A stretch of 64,000 nucleotides of DNA, taken from the NCBI GenBank assembly GCA_004154925.1, contig QJNS01000092.1, positions 62,001-126,000 on the forward strand. Reading direction: 5' to 3'. The notes below the pieces were generated by a model. That model did not search any database. It had not been told where the DNA came from and worked only from the letters and a program-made list of their open reading frames with translations. This DNA comes from Monosporascus cannonballus. Taxonomy: Eukaryota > Ascomycota > Sordariomycetes > Xylariales. Of this stretch, positions 14,201-24,900 are shown piece after piece. How positions within the stretch are numbered: the stretch's first letter is position 1; every line of letters starts with the position of its first letter. Made by a program: the position numbers and the translations under genes.

Positions 14201-15375
14201 AATAAATACCTTACGTTTTAGCATTAATGTAAATATATATTAATTAAGAAGATTTTATGATTATTAAAAATTTATAAGTCCGGTAGCATTACGAAAGGCT
14301 TATATTACGAATAAAAGTTTTTATTACGGAAAAATACGGTATTTATATAAATATTAAATATTAATAATATAATTTAAAATATCCTCCGTAATAATAACCG
14401 CCAAAATAAGATTTACGTTATAATAAATTATGCCGGCCCTATAAGTTATTAAATTGTTAAATTAATTACGGATTTTCGATTAATTATGATTTTCGCAATT
14501 TAATAAAAAGGTTATATAAACCGGGCATTATGTAAATAATACGAAAAAAGGTTTATAATTTTATGGATCAAATTATTTAACCAAAAAATATATATTATAT
14601 AATTATTTTATAAATATTATAATTTACGGAATTATGTAAGTAATAAATATATAAATTATATATAAAAACGTAACAAAAAATATTTATATACGATCCCTAA
14701 ATATTTGGCATTATTATATAATCTGAATAAAAATTTTTAAAAGGATTTAAACGCAGATATTACGCTTAAAACGAATAAGATTTTAGGACCAAAGAACGTA
14801 AAAGGAATTATTAATGCATAAGTTATAATGGCGTACGAAAAAAGGCAAAACGGGGGAAAAAAATTTCAGAAAATACTTAAAAACGTTAATTGGTAAATTA
14901 ATTATAAATAGAATATACGGATTAACCCGAAATTATGCGTTATATTTAGCTATAGGCAATATAATGTTTTTATACGACCTTATAAAAAGCAAAACGTTCG
15001 AACGAGATATAATTAATTAAGATTACGTAAATTATAAACCTAATTACCTGTATTGATTTCGTTAATAATTATACCGCGTACCGTATCGTAAAATATTATC
15101 TTTTTATTTACGGTTTTATTATTAAAAGCGAATAAGTTATGTTAATATAACGATTAAGTAATTACAATAATATATAAAACGATCTCGAAATTAACTAATT
15201 AAAATTACGCAGGTAATAAAGTTATATTAATATTAAAATTATAATATAAGTGCTATATTACTTATAAGAAGGTACAAAATAACAAAAGGGTAAAAAATTA
15301 TATTAGCGGCTTGTTTTCGTCCGATAAATCCTTATTTTGCTTATCCGACGACGACGACGACGATAACGGACCGCC

Positions 15376-15720
15376 TTAATCAGGACCATTAATTGAGTTA
15401 TCGACAATCTGCACCATGGGATCATAACTTTTTTCCGTATGCAGGATACCACGGTCGTCCGGAGCCAAATTATCCCTAGCAAATTCGGTACCAAGAGCTT
15501 TTCGGGCAGCTGCGTTAAGGCCATTCACAAGTTGATCTTCATCCTCTGCCGTATCCAGCCAGTTAAGCCCACCTGCGTCGTTAGCAATGGGTACGGTATC
15601 ATTAAAATCGACAAGCTTAGTCTCCATGGCTTTACGGCCCGCGGCCAGAATATCCTCGGAATCCCAGCCGGATTTTTGTTTTTTTGAAGAAGCAAATGCA
15701 CCAAACGAAGCCGTTTTCAC
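15376..15720 (-). CDS. Unmutated fragment of a repeat-encoded protein
   Basis: A 114-residue frame begins MKTASFGAFASSKKQKSG and ends VDNSINGPD before a TAA. Composition is normal and acidic, unlike the AT-rich arm that starts right after it. Past the TAA the same frame continues with GGPLSSSSS and then a run rich in D, K and N, so the stop may be a RIP-made CAA-to-TAA change. The reverse-complement partner at about 21,915-22,290 is the same sequence with nearly every susceptible C or G changed. A second partial copy of the N-terminal 20 codons lies at about 19,080-19,145. I do not recognise the protein. It is repeat-borne, probably a truncated transposon product rather than a host gene. Confidence 0.5.
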   Translation of the reverse strand: MKTASFGAFASSKKQKSGWDSEDILAAGRKAMETKLVDFNDTVPIANDAGGLNWLDTAEDEDQLVNGLNAAARKALGTEFARDNLAPDDRGILHTEKSYDPMVQIVDNSINGPD

Positions 15721-15730
15721 GCAACTACAA

Positions 15731-15848
15731 CTCAGGCCTCGCTGGCTCGTTACGGGGATTTGGGATTTGATTGGTTAATATTTAGCGTTGTGGAGCGGTA
15801 CTTGAGTGACTTTGAAGAAATTGGGAAAACGAGCCAGGGAGGCCTGAG
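15731..15848 (+). mobile_element. Family B short TIR element at inner end of left arm
   Basis: This is a 118-base element with 21-base terminal inverted repeats differing at one position: CTCAGGCCTC-GCTGGCTCGTT at 15,731 and AACGAGCCAG-GGAGGCCTGAG ending at 15,848. It is not RIP-mutated. The copy at 18,959-19,076 is the same length and in the opposite orientation. Homology to that copy continues outward through CTAGCTGAGGTAAG to about 15,862, which marks the inner edge of the inverted-repeat arm. It is non-coding. Confidence 0.75.
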
Positions 15849-15862
15849 CTAGCTGAGGTAAG

Positions 15863-16877
15863 TAAACCATTGCGAAAGTAAGTAAAGTTGGATAAAACAA
15901 AAGTTTATATAATAAAGTGCGTACGTAATTAATAAAATTAATTCAGATATAATATGATTTTTGCAAAGCTATAAAAGTCTATATAAGCTTGTACGACTTT
16001 ATGCAAACCTATTTTATGTCGTGTGGGTATTTATTTTATTAATATTTTGTTTAAGATAATAGTCGAATTCTGCTTAATTTATTAAATATGCAATTAAAAT
16101 TACCCCGGCGTATACGTATTTAAAATTTTTGGGTTTTATCGCAGTGATCCCTGTGACATACCGTACTCTACCTCTAATTCCAGTACAGGGTCGATTTCTC
16201 GCTCGGGAATCGAAATAATTCTGTCAGCTAGCTGGGGGGTGCGGAGCGCTCCCCATATACGGAAAGGTCCCATACTGATCGGCTCATGTATGTTCCGTGA
16301 CTAAACTACTTAAAGATGTACGCGTGCGATAGCACGTACAACTTAACGGAATACAACAACACAACTGATGTCCCCTATATCTGACAAATTCTGCGGCCGC
16401 AGTCTTTTTTCGCTCAGTCCGTCCGCAAAAGAGCCAATGAAATGGACGCGCGCGTCTCTACATCTAACTTCTAGCACTGGCGCTTAGCTTAGTGAAGCCG
16501 TGCAGTAACCATGTGATATAGTGGCTCCTCAATCCTTTTCGAATTTTACCGAGTTAAACTCTCATGCACGGTTGCATCTATACATAGAACACCTGTAAGT
16601 TAGCTTTCAGCGTCTGAGCCCATTGCAAGTATACGGGTTGTAACACCTTCCACCTTTAGTCTCCTAATCAATTAGTCGGGTTTCTAGGTTAGTTAATGTA
16701 CTTGCCATCTGCCTGAAAGGTTAGGTTGCTATTAGGGATCTTCAAAATTTCGACGGAAAGGATCTGTTTCGATTCCGCCTCCCAACACCGTAAACGCACT
16801 CTGCTAGGAGTTCCGTAAGTAACAGGGGCTGTATCAACTATTCGCATCGTAATCGCATCTAGCCTGATCGCCGGGTC
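15863..16877. other. Intergenic, AT-rich then normal composition
   Basis: The first 270 bases (to about 16,130) are AT-rich and look like RIP that leaked out of the repeat into single-copy DNA. From 16,130 composition returns to normal. This is the 3' flank of the minus-strand TPR gene, and I see no further gene in it. Confidence 0.6.
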
Positions 16878-18534
16878 CTAACTCAGCAATGGAAACGCTG
16901 GTAAAAGCCCTCCCTCACCCATCATATCTTCAAGTTGCTCCATTGCCCACTCCCGCCCTCTGGGGTTTCCCGCAAGGATTGCATCTACGGCTTCCATGCC
17001 GAGCTGTCCTTGCAAGCCCGACGCCACTTGGGATCGGAATGTGGCGACGTCTTTCTCCTCCCGATCTTGCGACAGCTTGCTCGCGTTGCGGTAATAGACT
17101 TCCGCATATTTTAGAAGCTGTGTAGCCTGGGCGATAGCAGACTGGTACGATGTCGGAGGGGTCCCCATCGTGTAGAGGCTCAACGAGGCGTCGCCGCACA
17201 GAAGATGAGTAGAGGCGATCTCTTGTTGGTCCGTACCTTGTATTTTAGAAGCATCATTCAGATTTGATATGCTCGCTGTCAAAGAGTTCCACCGTAGCAT
17301 TGAAAGATGCTGGTCGTTGGGCTTCGTATCAGCAATTGCAGAATTGAACGCCATCAATGAGCGTGCATTAGCGATCAAAGCTTCCGCAGAAGCCTCCAAT
17401 TGCAGATTCTCCACGGCAAACGCCGAATCTCGTCCCTTTTTGTAGCTGTCACCATCGATCCGACCGAACCGGAATCCTGCTTCTAATAAAGCAGACACGA
17501 ACTTTGCCCGATTCAAAGCAATATCCTGTGACCTCTCGGGATTATTGGTTGACAGGACGCCTAATTTGTGCTCGAGGCCACTCCAATGCTTTTCTACCCC
17601 TGACAAGGTGGATGCAGGAGCGCATTCTGGGTTGCTGCTGAGGACATCAGAGAAGGTTGTCAAGGCACTTAGCTGAGCAAGTGCGGTGTCGATAAGAGTA
17701 CCCTGGGTAACAGGTTCAACGACGGTCGCCCATTGTTCGTCCGAGTCGGAAGTAGCATCTTCAGTATCGTCTCTTCTAGCATCTACCGCCTCGCCTGGGG
17801 TTTCTTGTCGCGCTTCTTCTTCTGCCCTACGCTCCAGTTCAAGGCTTTCTGAATACTGCGCCTCTTGAATATCAAGGCATTTGCTCTGTAGCCCTATTGC
17901 CTCCTCGAGAAGTTGCAGTGCTTGCTGAGGGTTCTCATCATTGGCGATGCTCTCGGCGATACCCGCCAACACCTGTGAGGTATTGAAAAGGGTATTGGCA
18001 TCGTCTGGGTCAAGGCGGAGGGCATATCGGTGTGACTCCAGTGCAATCTGGAGCGCCTCAAGCACTGGCTTCTCAAGCTTCTCAACCAGAACCGGATGCG
18101 TAGCAATCTCCAACTGCGCCCGAGCCCTGATGATTACTATTGCGTCAGTCAACCACTTTACCCGCAACTCAGAGTTCAAACGCACTTATTGTAGGCGAGA
18201 TCGAAATTATCAGGAAACTTCTGGAGACCTTCGCCGTAGACATCGATAGCTCGCCTGAAGAATCTCATGGACTTGGCAGCATCTCCGGCGCGCCATTTGC
18301 CAGCGGCTTCTTCGAAGTCGACACCAGCTGTACCACATTAGTTAGATATGCCAACTCGTACCTGCTTCCGAGCTCCCTTACCCGCCTGGTAGTCATCCGC
18401 GGTTGCCAATTTCTACAGATAGTTAGTAAACATGAGGTGCAGTGAAATCGGAGCCCTGTCGCAAGTATTCCTACCTGCTCCTTTTTCTGTTTTGGTTTTG
18501 CCTGTTTGAGAAAGGCCTTCGGCCGCTTAGTCAT
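16878..18534 (-). CDS. TPR-like repeat protein, four exons, isolated between repeat arms
   Basis: Four exons join in frame: 18534-18475, 18412-18382, 18327-18186 and 18126-16878, giving 493 residues. All three introns are GT-AG (GTAGGA, GTAAGG and GTGCGT donors). The N-terminus is basic (MTKRPKAFLKQAKPKQKKEQ). Residues about 27-150 form helical repeats with TPR character: a GVDFEEAAGKWRAGDAAKS helix pair, then a repeat ending DNFDLAYNKAR, then HRYALRLDPDDANTLFNTS. An acidic Glu/Asp-rich linker follows (about residues 180-220), then a second helical half ending in GNPRGREWAMEQLEDMMGE. I recognise the TPR fold but not the specific family; a nuclear or cytosolic adaptor is the natural guess. The gene is free of RIP although it sits between two RIP-mutated arms, which suggests it is single-copy and under selection. 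Confidence 0.75.
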
Positions 18535-18958
18535 GTCTATTCAGCTCCTAACCAGATTTTTGGATGGCGGGTTCGGAAGGTTGAGCGAGGTGGGCGGTAG
18601 CGGGTCTCAAAACGGCCAGATTGCTCGATTGGAATCAAGGAATTTGAGAGCTACTGTGCGGAAATTAGATGCCAGTAATTTCCTCCGTGGGCTACCGATA
18701 TGATCGTTCTTATCTTTTGGCGAGATGAATGTCGATAATCTGTGCCGAGGATGATATACTAGAGGAGTTTGGTCAGGCTTGTCAAGTGGGGCTGATAAGC
18801 TTAGCTAAGTAGCCCCTTAGTTCTACTTGATCATGTACCCTATCATATGAACCGCCCCTTAGACGTTCTACAACAGGCAAATTGCTACAGAGTTTCCATT
18901 GCTTTGCTGGCTTCCTCTTCGGAACCATGTGAAGGATACATTACCTTACCTCAGCTAG
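18535..18958. promoter_or_regulatory. Upstream region of the TPR gene
   Basis: About 420 bases of ordinary composition between the TPR start codon and the right-hand family B element. It must hold the promoter, because the repeat arm starts at about 18,944. I see no distinctive TATA box or motif. Confidence 0.4.
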
Positions 18959-19076
18959 CTCAGGCCTCCCTGGCTTGTTTTCCCAATTTCTTCAAAGTCA
19001 TTCAAGTACCGCTTCACAACGCTAAATATTAACCAATCAAAACCCAAATTCCCGTAACGAACCAGCAAGGCCTAAG
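18959..19076 (-). mobile_element. Family B short TIR element at inner end of right arm
   Basis: 118 bases, the same length as the 15,731 copy and inverted relative to it. The ends are CTCAGGCCTCC-CTGGCTTGTT and AACGAACCAGC-AAGGCCTAAG. A few C-to-T and G-to-A changes show light RIP. Extended identity with the left copy begins at about 18,944 (TTACCTCAGCTAG). Directly beyond it (19,080-19,145) is a mutated copy of the start of the 15,720-15,376 reading frame. Confidence 0.75.
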
Positions 19077-19149
19077 TTATAATTGCGTAAAAACGGTTTT
19101 GTTTAATACATTTGCTATTTCAAAAAAACGAAAATCCGTAATAATTTAA

Positions 19150-21910
19150 TAATAAAACGTTTTTTATAAATATATATATATATATATATATCGTTATTTT
19201 TGTTATAACTTATTATTAATATTATTTTGGTCCTAATCAGGACCTATTTGCCACTTTTAAACCGTAATGCATATAATAGTTGTAACCCGAGCCCGTTACG
19301 TTATTATCTCCCTTTTTAAAATACGATAAATCCGAATTTTTTAATTTTACTGAGCCACGCCCTTAAAACAGAATATACGTACGTATACCTTAAATTTTTA
19401 ATATTAACATAAAAAATTAATATAATATTTAAAAATTTTATTCGTAATTAGGTTTTTTATAACGATTTATGCCAAATTATTAGTTTAACCGTTTTAATTA
19501 ATTAATTAATTAACGTTTTAAAGGAAAAATAAATCTGTAAAAAATTATTAATATACGAAAATTAATAAGAATTTTTAATTTTGGCTAATTAAGATTTATT
19601 ATATATAAATATCATAATATATTATATAAAAAGCTTATAATTTTCGTAAAAAGGCTTAAATTTTATCGTCCGCCAGAAAAGATATTATTTGAAATTAAAA
19701 TAATTTATATTACCTTAAATAAAGGTTAATATTTTGTAAAAATATTTACTTTTAATTGATTTAAACTTTTAAATTAAATAATTATATATTTTAGGAAAAA
19801 ATAATAATTATATAATACGAAATAAAAAATAAAACGGTTTCGTAATAATAAAAATGCGGATATTTTTTTTTTTATAATTTTAATTATTATAATTAAAATA
19901 ATTTCCAAAATTAACGGCAATTATTTACCTTATTTATTAAGCAAAATTGTATTATTTTCGGATTTATCACGGAATAATATTAATATATTAAAAGGGTTAA
20001 ATATTTGCGAAAATTATTATACGTTAAATAGAAATATAATTTAATTAATAAAAAAATTAAAATAACCGTATTAATTTTTTTATAATTATATAATTTTAAT
20101 TAAGATAAGTTAGGTTTTATAACCAGATATAATAAGGCGATATTATATTTTAATAAGATAATTTTAATATTTAAAATTATATTCGTAATATAACGTTTTG
20201 ATGCCGTATTATTATGCAAAATATTATTATTATTTTTACTCGTTATTATAACCGTATCCTTAAAAAAATTAAAATAATTTATATTCTAGCTTAATTAATA
20301 TTATAACATAAAATAATTTTATAAAACGTTATAATAATATTTAATATTACTTAATACTTTTTATTAATTCGTAATTAATATTATCCGAATTTTATATCTT
20401 ATTTTTATTAATACGTTTTATAAATATAATAAATAAAAATTCCCGGTTTTCCTAAATTAAAACGTATTCCGTATAATAAGCGCCGTTCGATTTCGTTAAA
20501 TATAATTAATGAAAATAAAGATATTATCGACGGTACTTATAATATTTATTAAAAGTTTTTTAAAGAATATATAAATTTAAAAAAAATTATCGGTTTTCGA
20601 AACGTTTTTATTTTATTTATAAAAATTAGAAAATAATTAATTATATTCGGAAAATATAAGTTAATTAAACCGAAATAATTAATTTATATAATAAAAAACG
20701 GTAATTTCATTTTATTTTTGTTTTATTTTATATATAAATTAATTTCTTGTTTATATTTATATATATTTATTAGCCCAATAATATAATCGGAACATATAAA
20801 ATATAAGCAATTTTAAAAACGAATTGTTAATTTTTAAATAAAATAATATAATTATATTAAAAATTGCCGAAATTTTAATTTTTTAAACTTTTTATTTTTT
20901 TATATGCATAATATTCGTATATTTGCGTTATTTTTGCAAGAATTATATATCCGATACGAACCATTTATAATAAAAATATTTAGCATATATAAAATTTTCT
21001 AAAACATTTTAATTAAAAACTTTTTTCCAAAAACCGAATTTCTTAAATTTATAAAATATATATGTTCCCGGTTAACAGTTACCGAATTTAAATTTATCGT
21101 ATATAACGTAATTTCTAAATATTTTGGTTATACCGGATAAATAAGAAAGGTATTATAAGATTTTAATTAGGACGTATTAATAAATAAGGATTTTTTCGAC
21201 GAAAGTTTTTAGTTATTATTTATTAATAATATATTATTTAATAATATGAATAATTTAACGGATAATTCGTAAATATTTTATTTTTAATTCGGAAATATTT
21301 TTAATACGGCCAATATTCCATAAGGAAATAACTTTTTTAACCTTATTAAAAATAATAATTAACCGTTAATCGATATTATTTTTATCGATAAAAAATTTCG
21401 AAATTATTACCGTTTTCTTTAAAAAATCTAGGTTTATTTATACTTTTTATATATTATACAATATAACGACGGTAAATATATTAAGCAATTAATACGTATA
21501 TTATTATTTTTTAAAAGGCCGGTTAATTTAATTACGATAAAAAAATTTTTTATTTTAATTAGATATTACGTTTTATAATATCAAATTAAGTTCTTATTAA
21601 TTTAATCTTAATTTTAAATCTAATTCCGACAAAATTTAAGGAAAAAATATAACAAATATTTAATTAAAAAGGCGAATATTATAATTTGAAACTTATTGGC
21701 GAATTTTGCTAATTAAAAAATAATATATATAACGTTAATATTATTTTTTTCTGAAATTCATTTTTAATTAAGTACCGTATATTTTTATAACGCGAATTTT
21801 ATGCCCGTTATATTTTTTCGTAAAATAAACGTTACGGTATTCGGAAGTTTTATAACGAAATCCTTAAATACGCTTATTTTTTATTTCCGAATTTTTAATT
21901 TATTAAAAAA
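19150..21910. mobile_element. Extra RIP-mutated segment present only in the right arm
   Basis: The left arm passes directly from the N-terminal to the C-terminal part of the 15,720-15,376 frame. In the right arm these two parts are separated by this AT-rich 2.75 kb. It begins with a TA microsatellite and a hairpin, GGTCCT-AATC-AGGACC, at about 19,234-19,249. A nested insertion is the simple reading, and a deletion in the left arm is the alternative. No coding trace is readable. Confidence 0.45.
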
Positions 21911-24900
21911 TATTTATTTTAGATTAAAAAAGATAATTAAAATTTTAAAGATATTTTAGCCGTAAGTCGTAAAATTATAAAAATTAAATTTATTAATTTT
22001 AATAATACCGTACTTATTATTAATAACATAAATAAGGTTAATTAATTAAATACGGTAAAAAACGAAAATTAATTTATAAATAATTTTAACGAAATTACCC
22101 GAAAAATTTTTAATATTAAATTTATTAAAAATAATTTAGTTCCATATAACCGTAATATTTTGCAAACGGAAAAAAATTATAATCTTATAATATAAATTAT
22201 TAATAACTTAATTAATAATCTTAATTAAGGCGGTTCGTTATCGTTTTTATTATCGTCGGATAAATAAAATAAGGATTTGTCGGATAAAAACGAACCGTTA
22301 ATATACTTTTTTACCTTTTTATTACTTTGTACTTTCTTATAAATAATATAATACTTACATTATAATTTTAATTAATATAATTTTATTAGTTACATAATCC
22401 TAATTAATTAATTTCGTAATTATTTCATATATTATTATAATTATTTAATTATTATGTTAATACAATTTATTTATTTTTGGTAATAAAATTACACATAAAA
22501 AAATAACATTTTATAATACGATACGCAATATAATTATTAACAAAATTAATATAAATAATTAAGTTTATAATTTGTATAATTTTAATTATTTATATCCTAT
22601 TTAAACGTTTTATTTTTCGTAAAATTATATAAAAAATTATATTATTTATAGTTAAATATAATGTATAATTTCGAATTAATTTTTATATTCTATTTATAAT
22701 TAATTTATTAATTAATATTTTTAAATATTTATTAAAATTTCTTTTTCGTTTTATTTTGTTTTTGCACATTATTATAACTTTTATATTAATATTCTTTTTT
22801 TACGTTTTCGAATTTTAAAAGGTTATTCGTTTTAGACATAATATTTGCGTTTAAATCTTTTTAGAAATTTTTATTCGAATTATATAATAATGCCGAATAT
22901 TTGAAAATTATATATAAATATTTTTGCCGTATTTTTATATATAATTTATATATTTATTATCCGTATATTTCCGTAAATTACAATATTTATAAAAAATAAT
23001 TATATAATATGTATTTTCTAATTAAGCGGTCGGGTTTATAAACTTATAAACGTTTTTTTCGTATCGTTTATATAATATCTAATTTATATAATCTTTTTGT
23101 TAAATTCCAAAAACCGTAATTAATCGAAAATCCGTAATTAGCTTAATAATTCGTTATAACGTAAATTTTGTTTTACCGGTTATTATTACGGAAAATATCT
23201 CGAATTGTATTATTAATATTTAATATTTATATAAATATTATATTCTTCGGTAATAAAAAGTTTTATTCGTAATATAAACTTTTCGTAATATTACCGACTT
23301 TATAAATGTTTAATAATCGTAAGATTTTTTTAATTAATATATATTTATATTAATATTAAAATATAAGATACTTGTTTTTTTAAATTTTCCGCCATATTAA
23401 TATAATTTTATAATATATGTTTAATATTTAAAATCGATTACGTATAATATATATTTTTTATAAAAAAATATCTTATATTTTATAATAATCGAATAGTGTT
23501 TAATTAATAAGAAAATACCCTAATTAAAATTATATTATCGGTTGCGCATTATCGTAGATTATTTTGATACCGGTTCCGGTTATTTTTTGATTAAAGATTT
23601 TATTATTTATTTTTAAGGTTATTTTTCGAAAATAGATTATTTTTATTCTAGTACTTGTTTCAGTTATTTTTTGGTCCGAGATCTTATTATCCGTCCTTAA
23701 GGTTATTTTTTAAAGGCAGGTTATTTTTCGGGAGCAGGCTATATTTCGAAGACAAATTGTTTTTGAAAAATATTATTAGCGAATCTAATTCTCTTAGCCG
23801 GGCGAATAAGGTTTTTTTAAGTTTATTTGGGAAATATTATTAGAAATTATAACCAAAATTGCCCTTATTATATCGGCAAGAAATTTATTTACCTCTTATA
23901 ATATCGTAAAATATATAAAGGTATATATTATAATACGGATTTCGGCTATTAAATAAAAAAATTAATTAATAATTATTATATTATAAATAATATAATTTTA
24001 TATATTAAAATATAATAAATATTTGGAATTATAAGAAATTATAATTAAATAAATAATATTAATTATTTATTAAATAATTATAATAATTATATTTAATCTA
24101 TATTTAATTAAAATAATTTTATAAATTATATTAAGAAATTTATAATAAAATATAAACCTTATATAATTTTTATATAATTATTAAATATTTTTATATATAA
24201 TTATTTCGTTATAAGAAAAAATATTATTAATTTTTATTTATATTTAATACCTTATATAGATTTAATAATTTATATATTTATAATTACATAATTTTAAAAT
24301 TTATGTATATTTTAATTCTAATTATATATATTTTTTTAAAATATTTTTATAACTTATTAATTATCTGTCAACTTTATTTATATATTATAAGTTCTTATAT
24401 ATTTCTTATTTATATTAATAATATATTTAATAATTATTTAATATATAAATTTTACCTTATTTATTATATTTTATATTTTTTATTGAAATTTTTAATTTTA
24501 ATTAAACTGAATTAATATTGGTAAATTTATAATATTATTAAAATTTTTAATTAAAATTATTTATTTATATATATTTAATATTATATAATTATTATAAAAA
24601 TATTATTATTATTTAATAAAATCTAATATAGTAATTATATTTCGAAAATATATAATAACTTAGCAAAAAATTAAAACGTATATAACGATTATAATAACGT
24701 TAAGTTAATTTTCGATATAAATTATATTAATTATTGCGTTATTTTTTATATTATATTTTTTATTATATATACTGTTTTTCTTAATTTTGCCCCAGTTTAT
24801 AAAATAAATTTTCTTTAAACCAAAGAATTATTTGATAAAATTTTAATATTATAAAGCTTTTATAAGGTAAATTTGATTATTATATATTAAAAAATATAAT

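Larger units (their letters stand above)
8069..15862 (-). repeat. Left arm of large inverted repeat
   Basis: Read on the minus strand, this arm matches the right arm read on the plus strand over its whole length. Anchors: 8,084-8,250 with 29,642-29,811; 8,680-8,830 with 29,040-29,190; 11,050-11,230 with 26,590-26,765; 12,110-12,390 with 25,400-25,700; 15,240-15,400 with 22,210-22,350. The arms differ mostly by transitions, as after independent RIP. From 8,250 to about 15,390 the arm is extremely AT-rich. One 107-residue reading frame (11364-11041, minus) has a counterpart in the right arm (about 26,480-26,790), so the element once encoded a protein. I cannot name its family. Confidence 0.8.
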
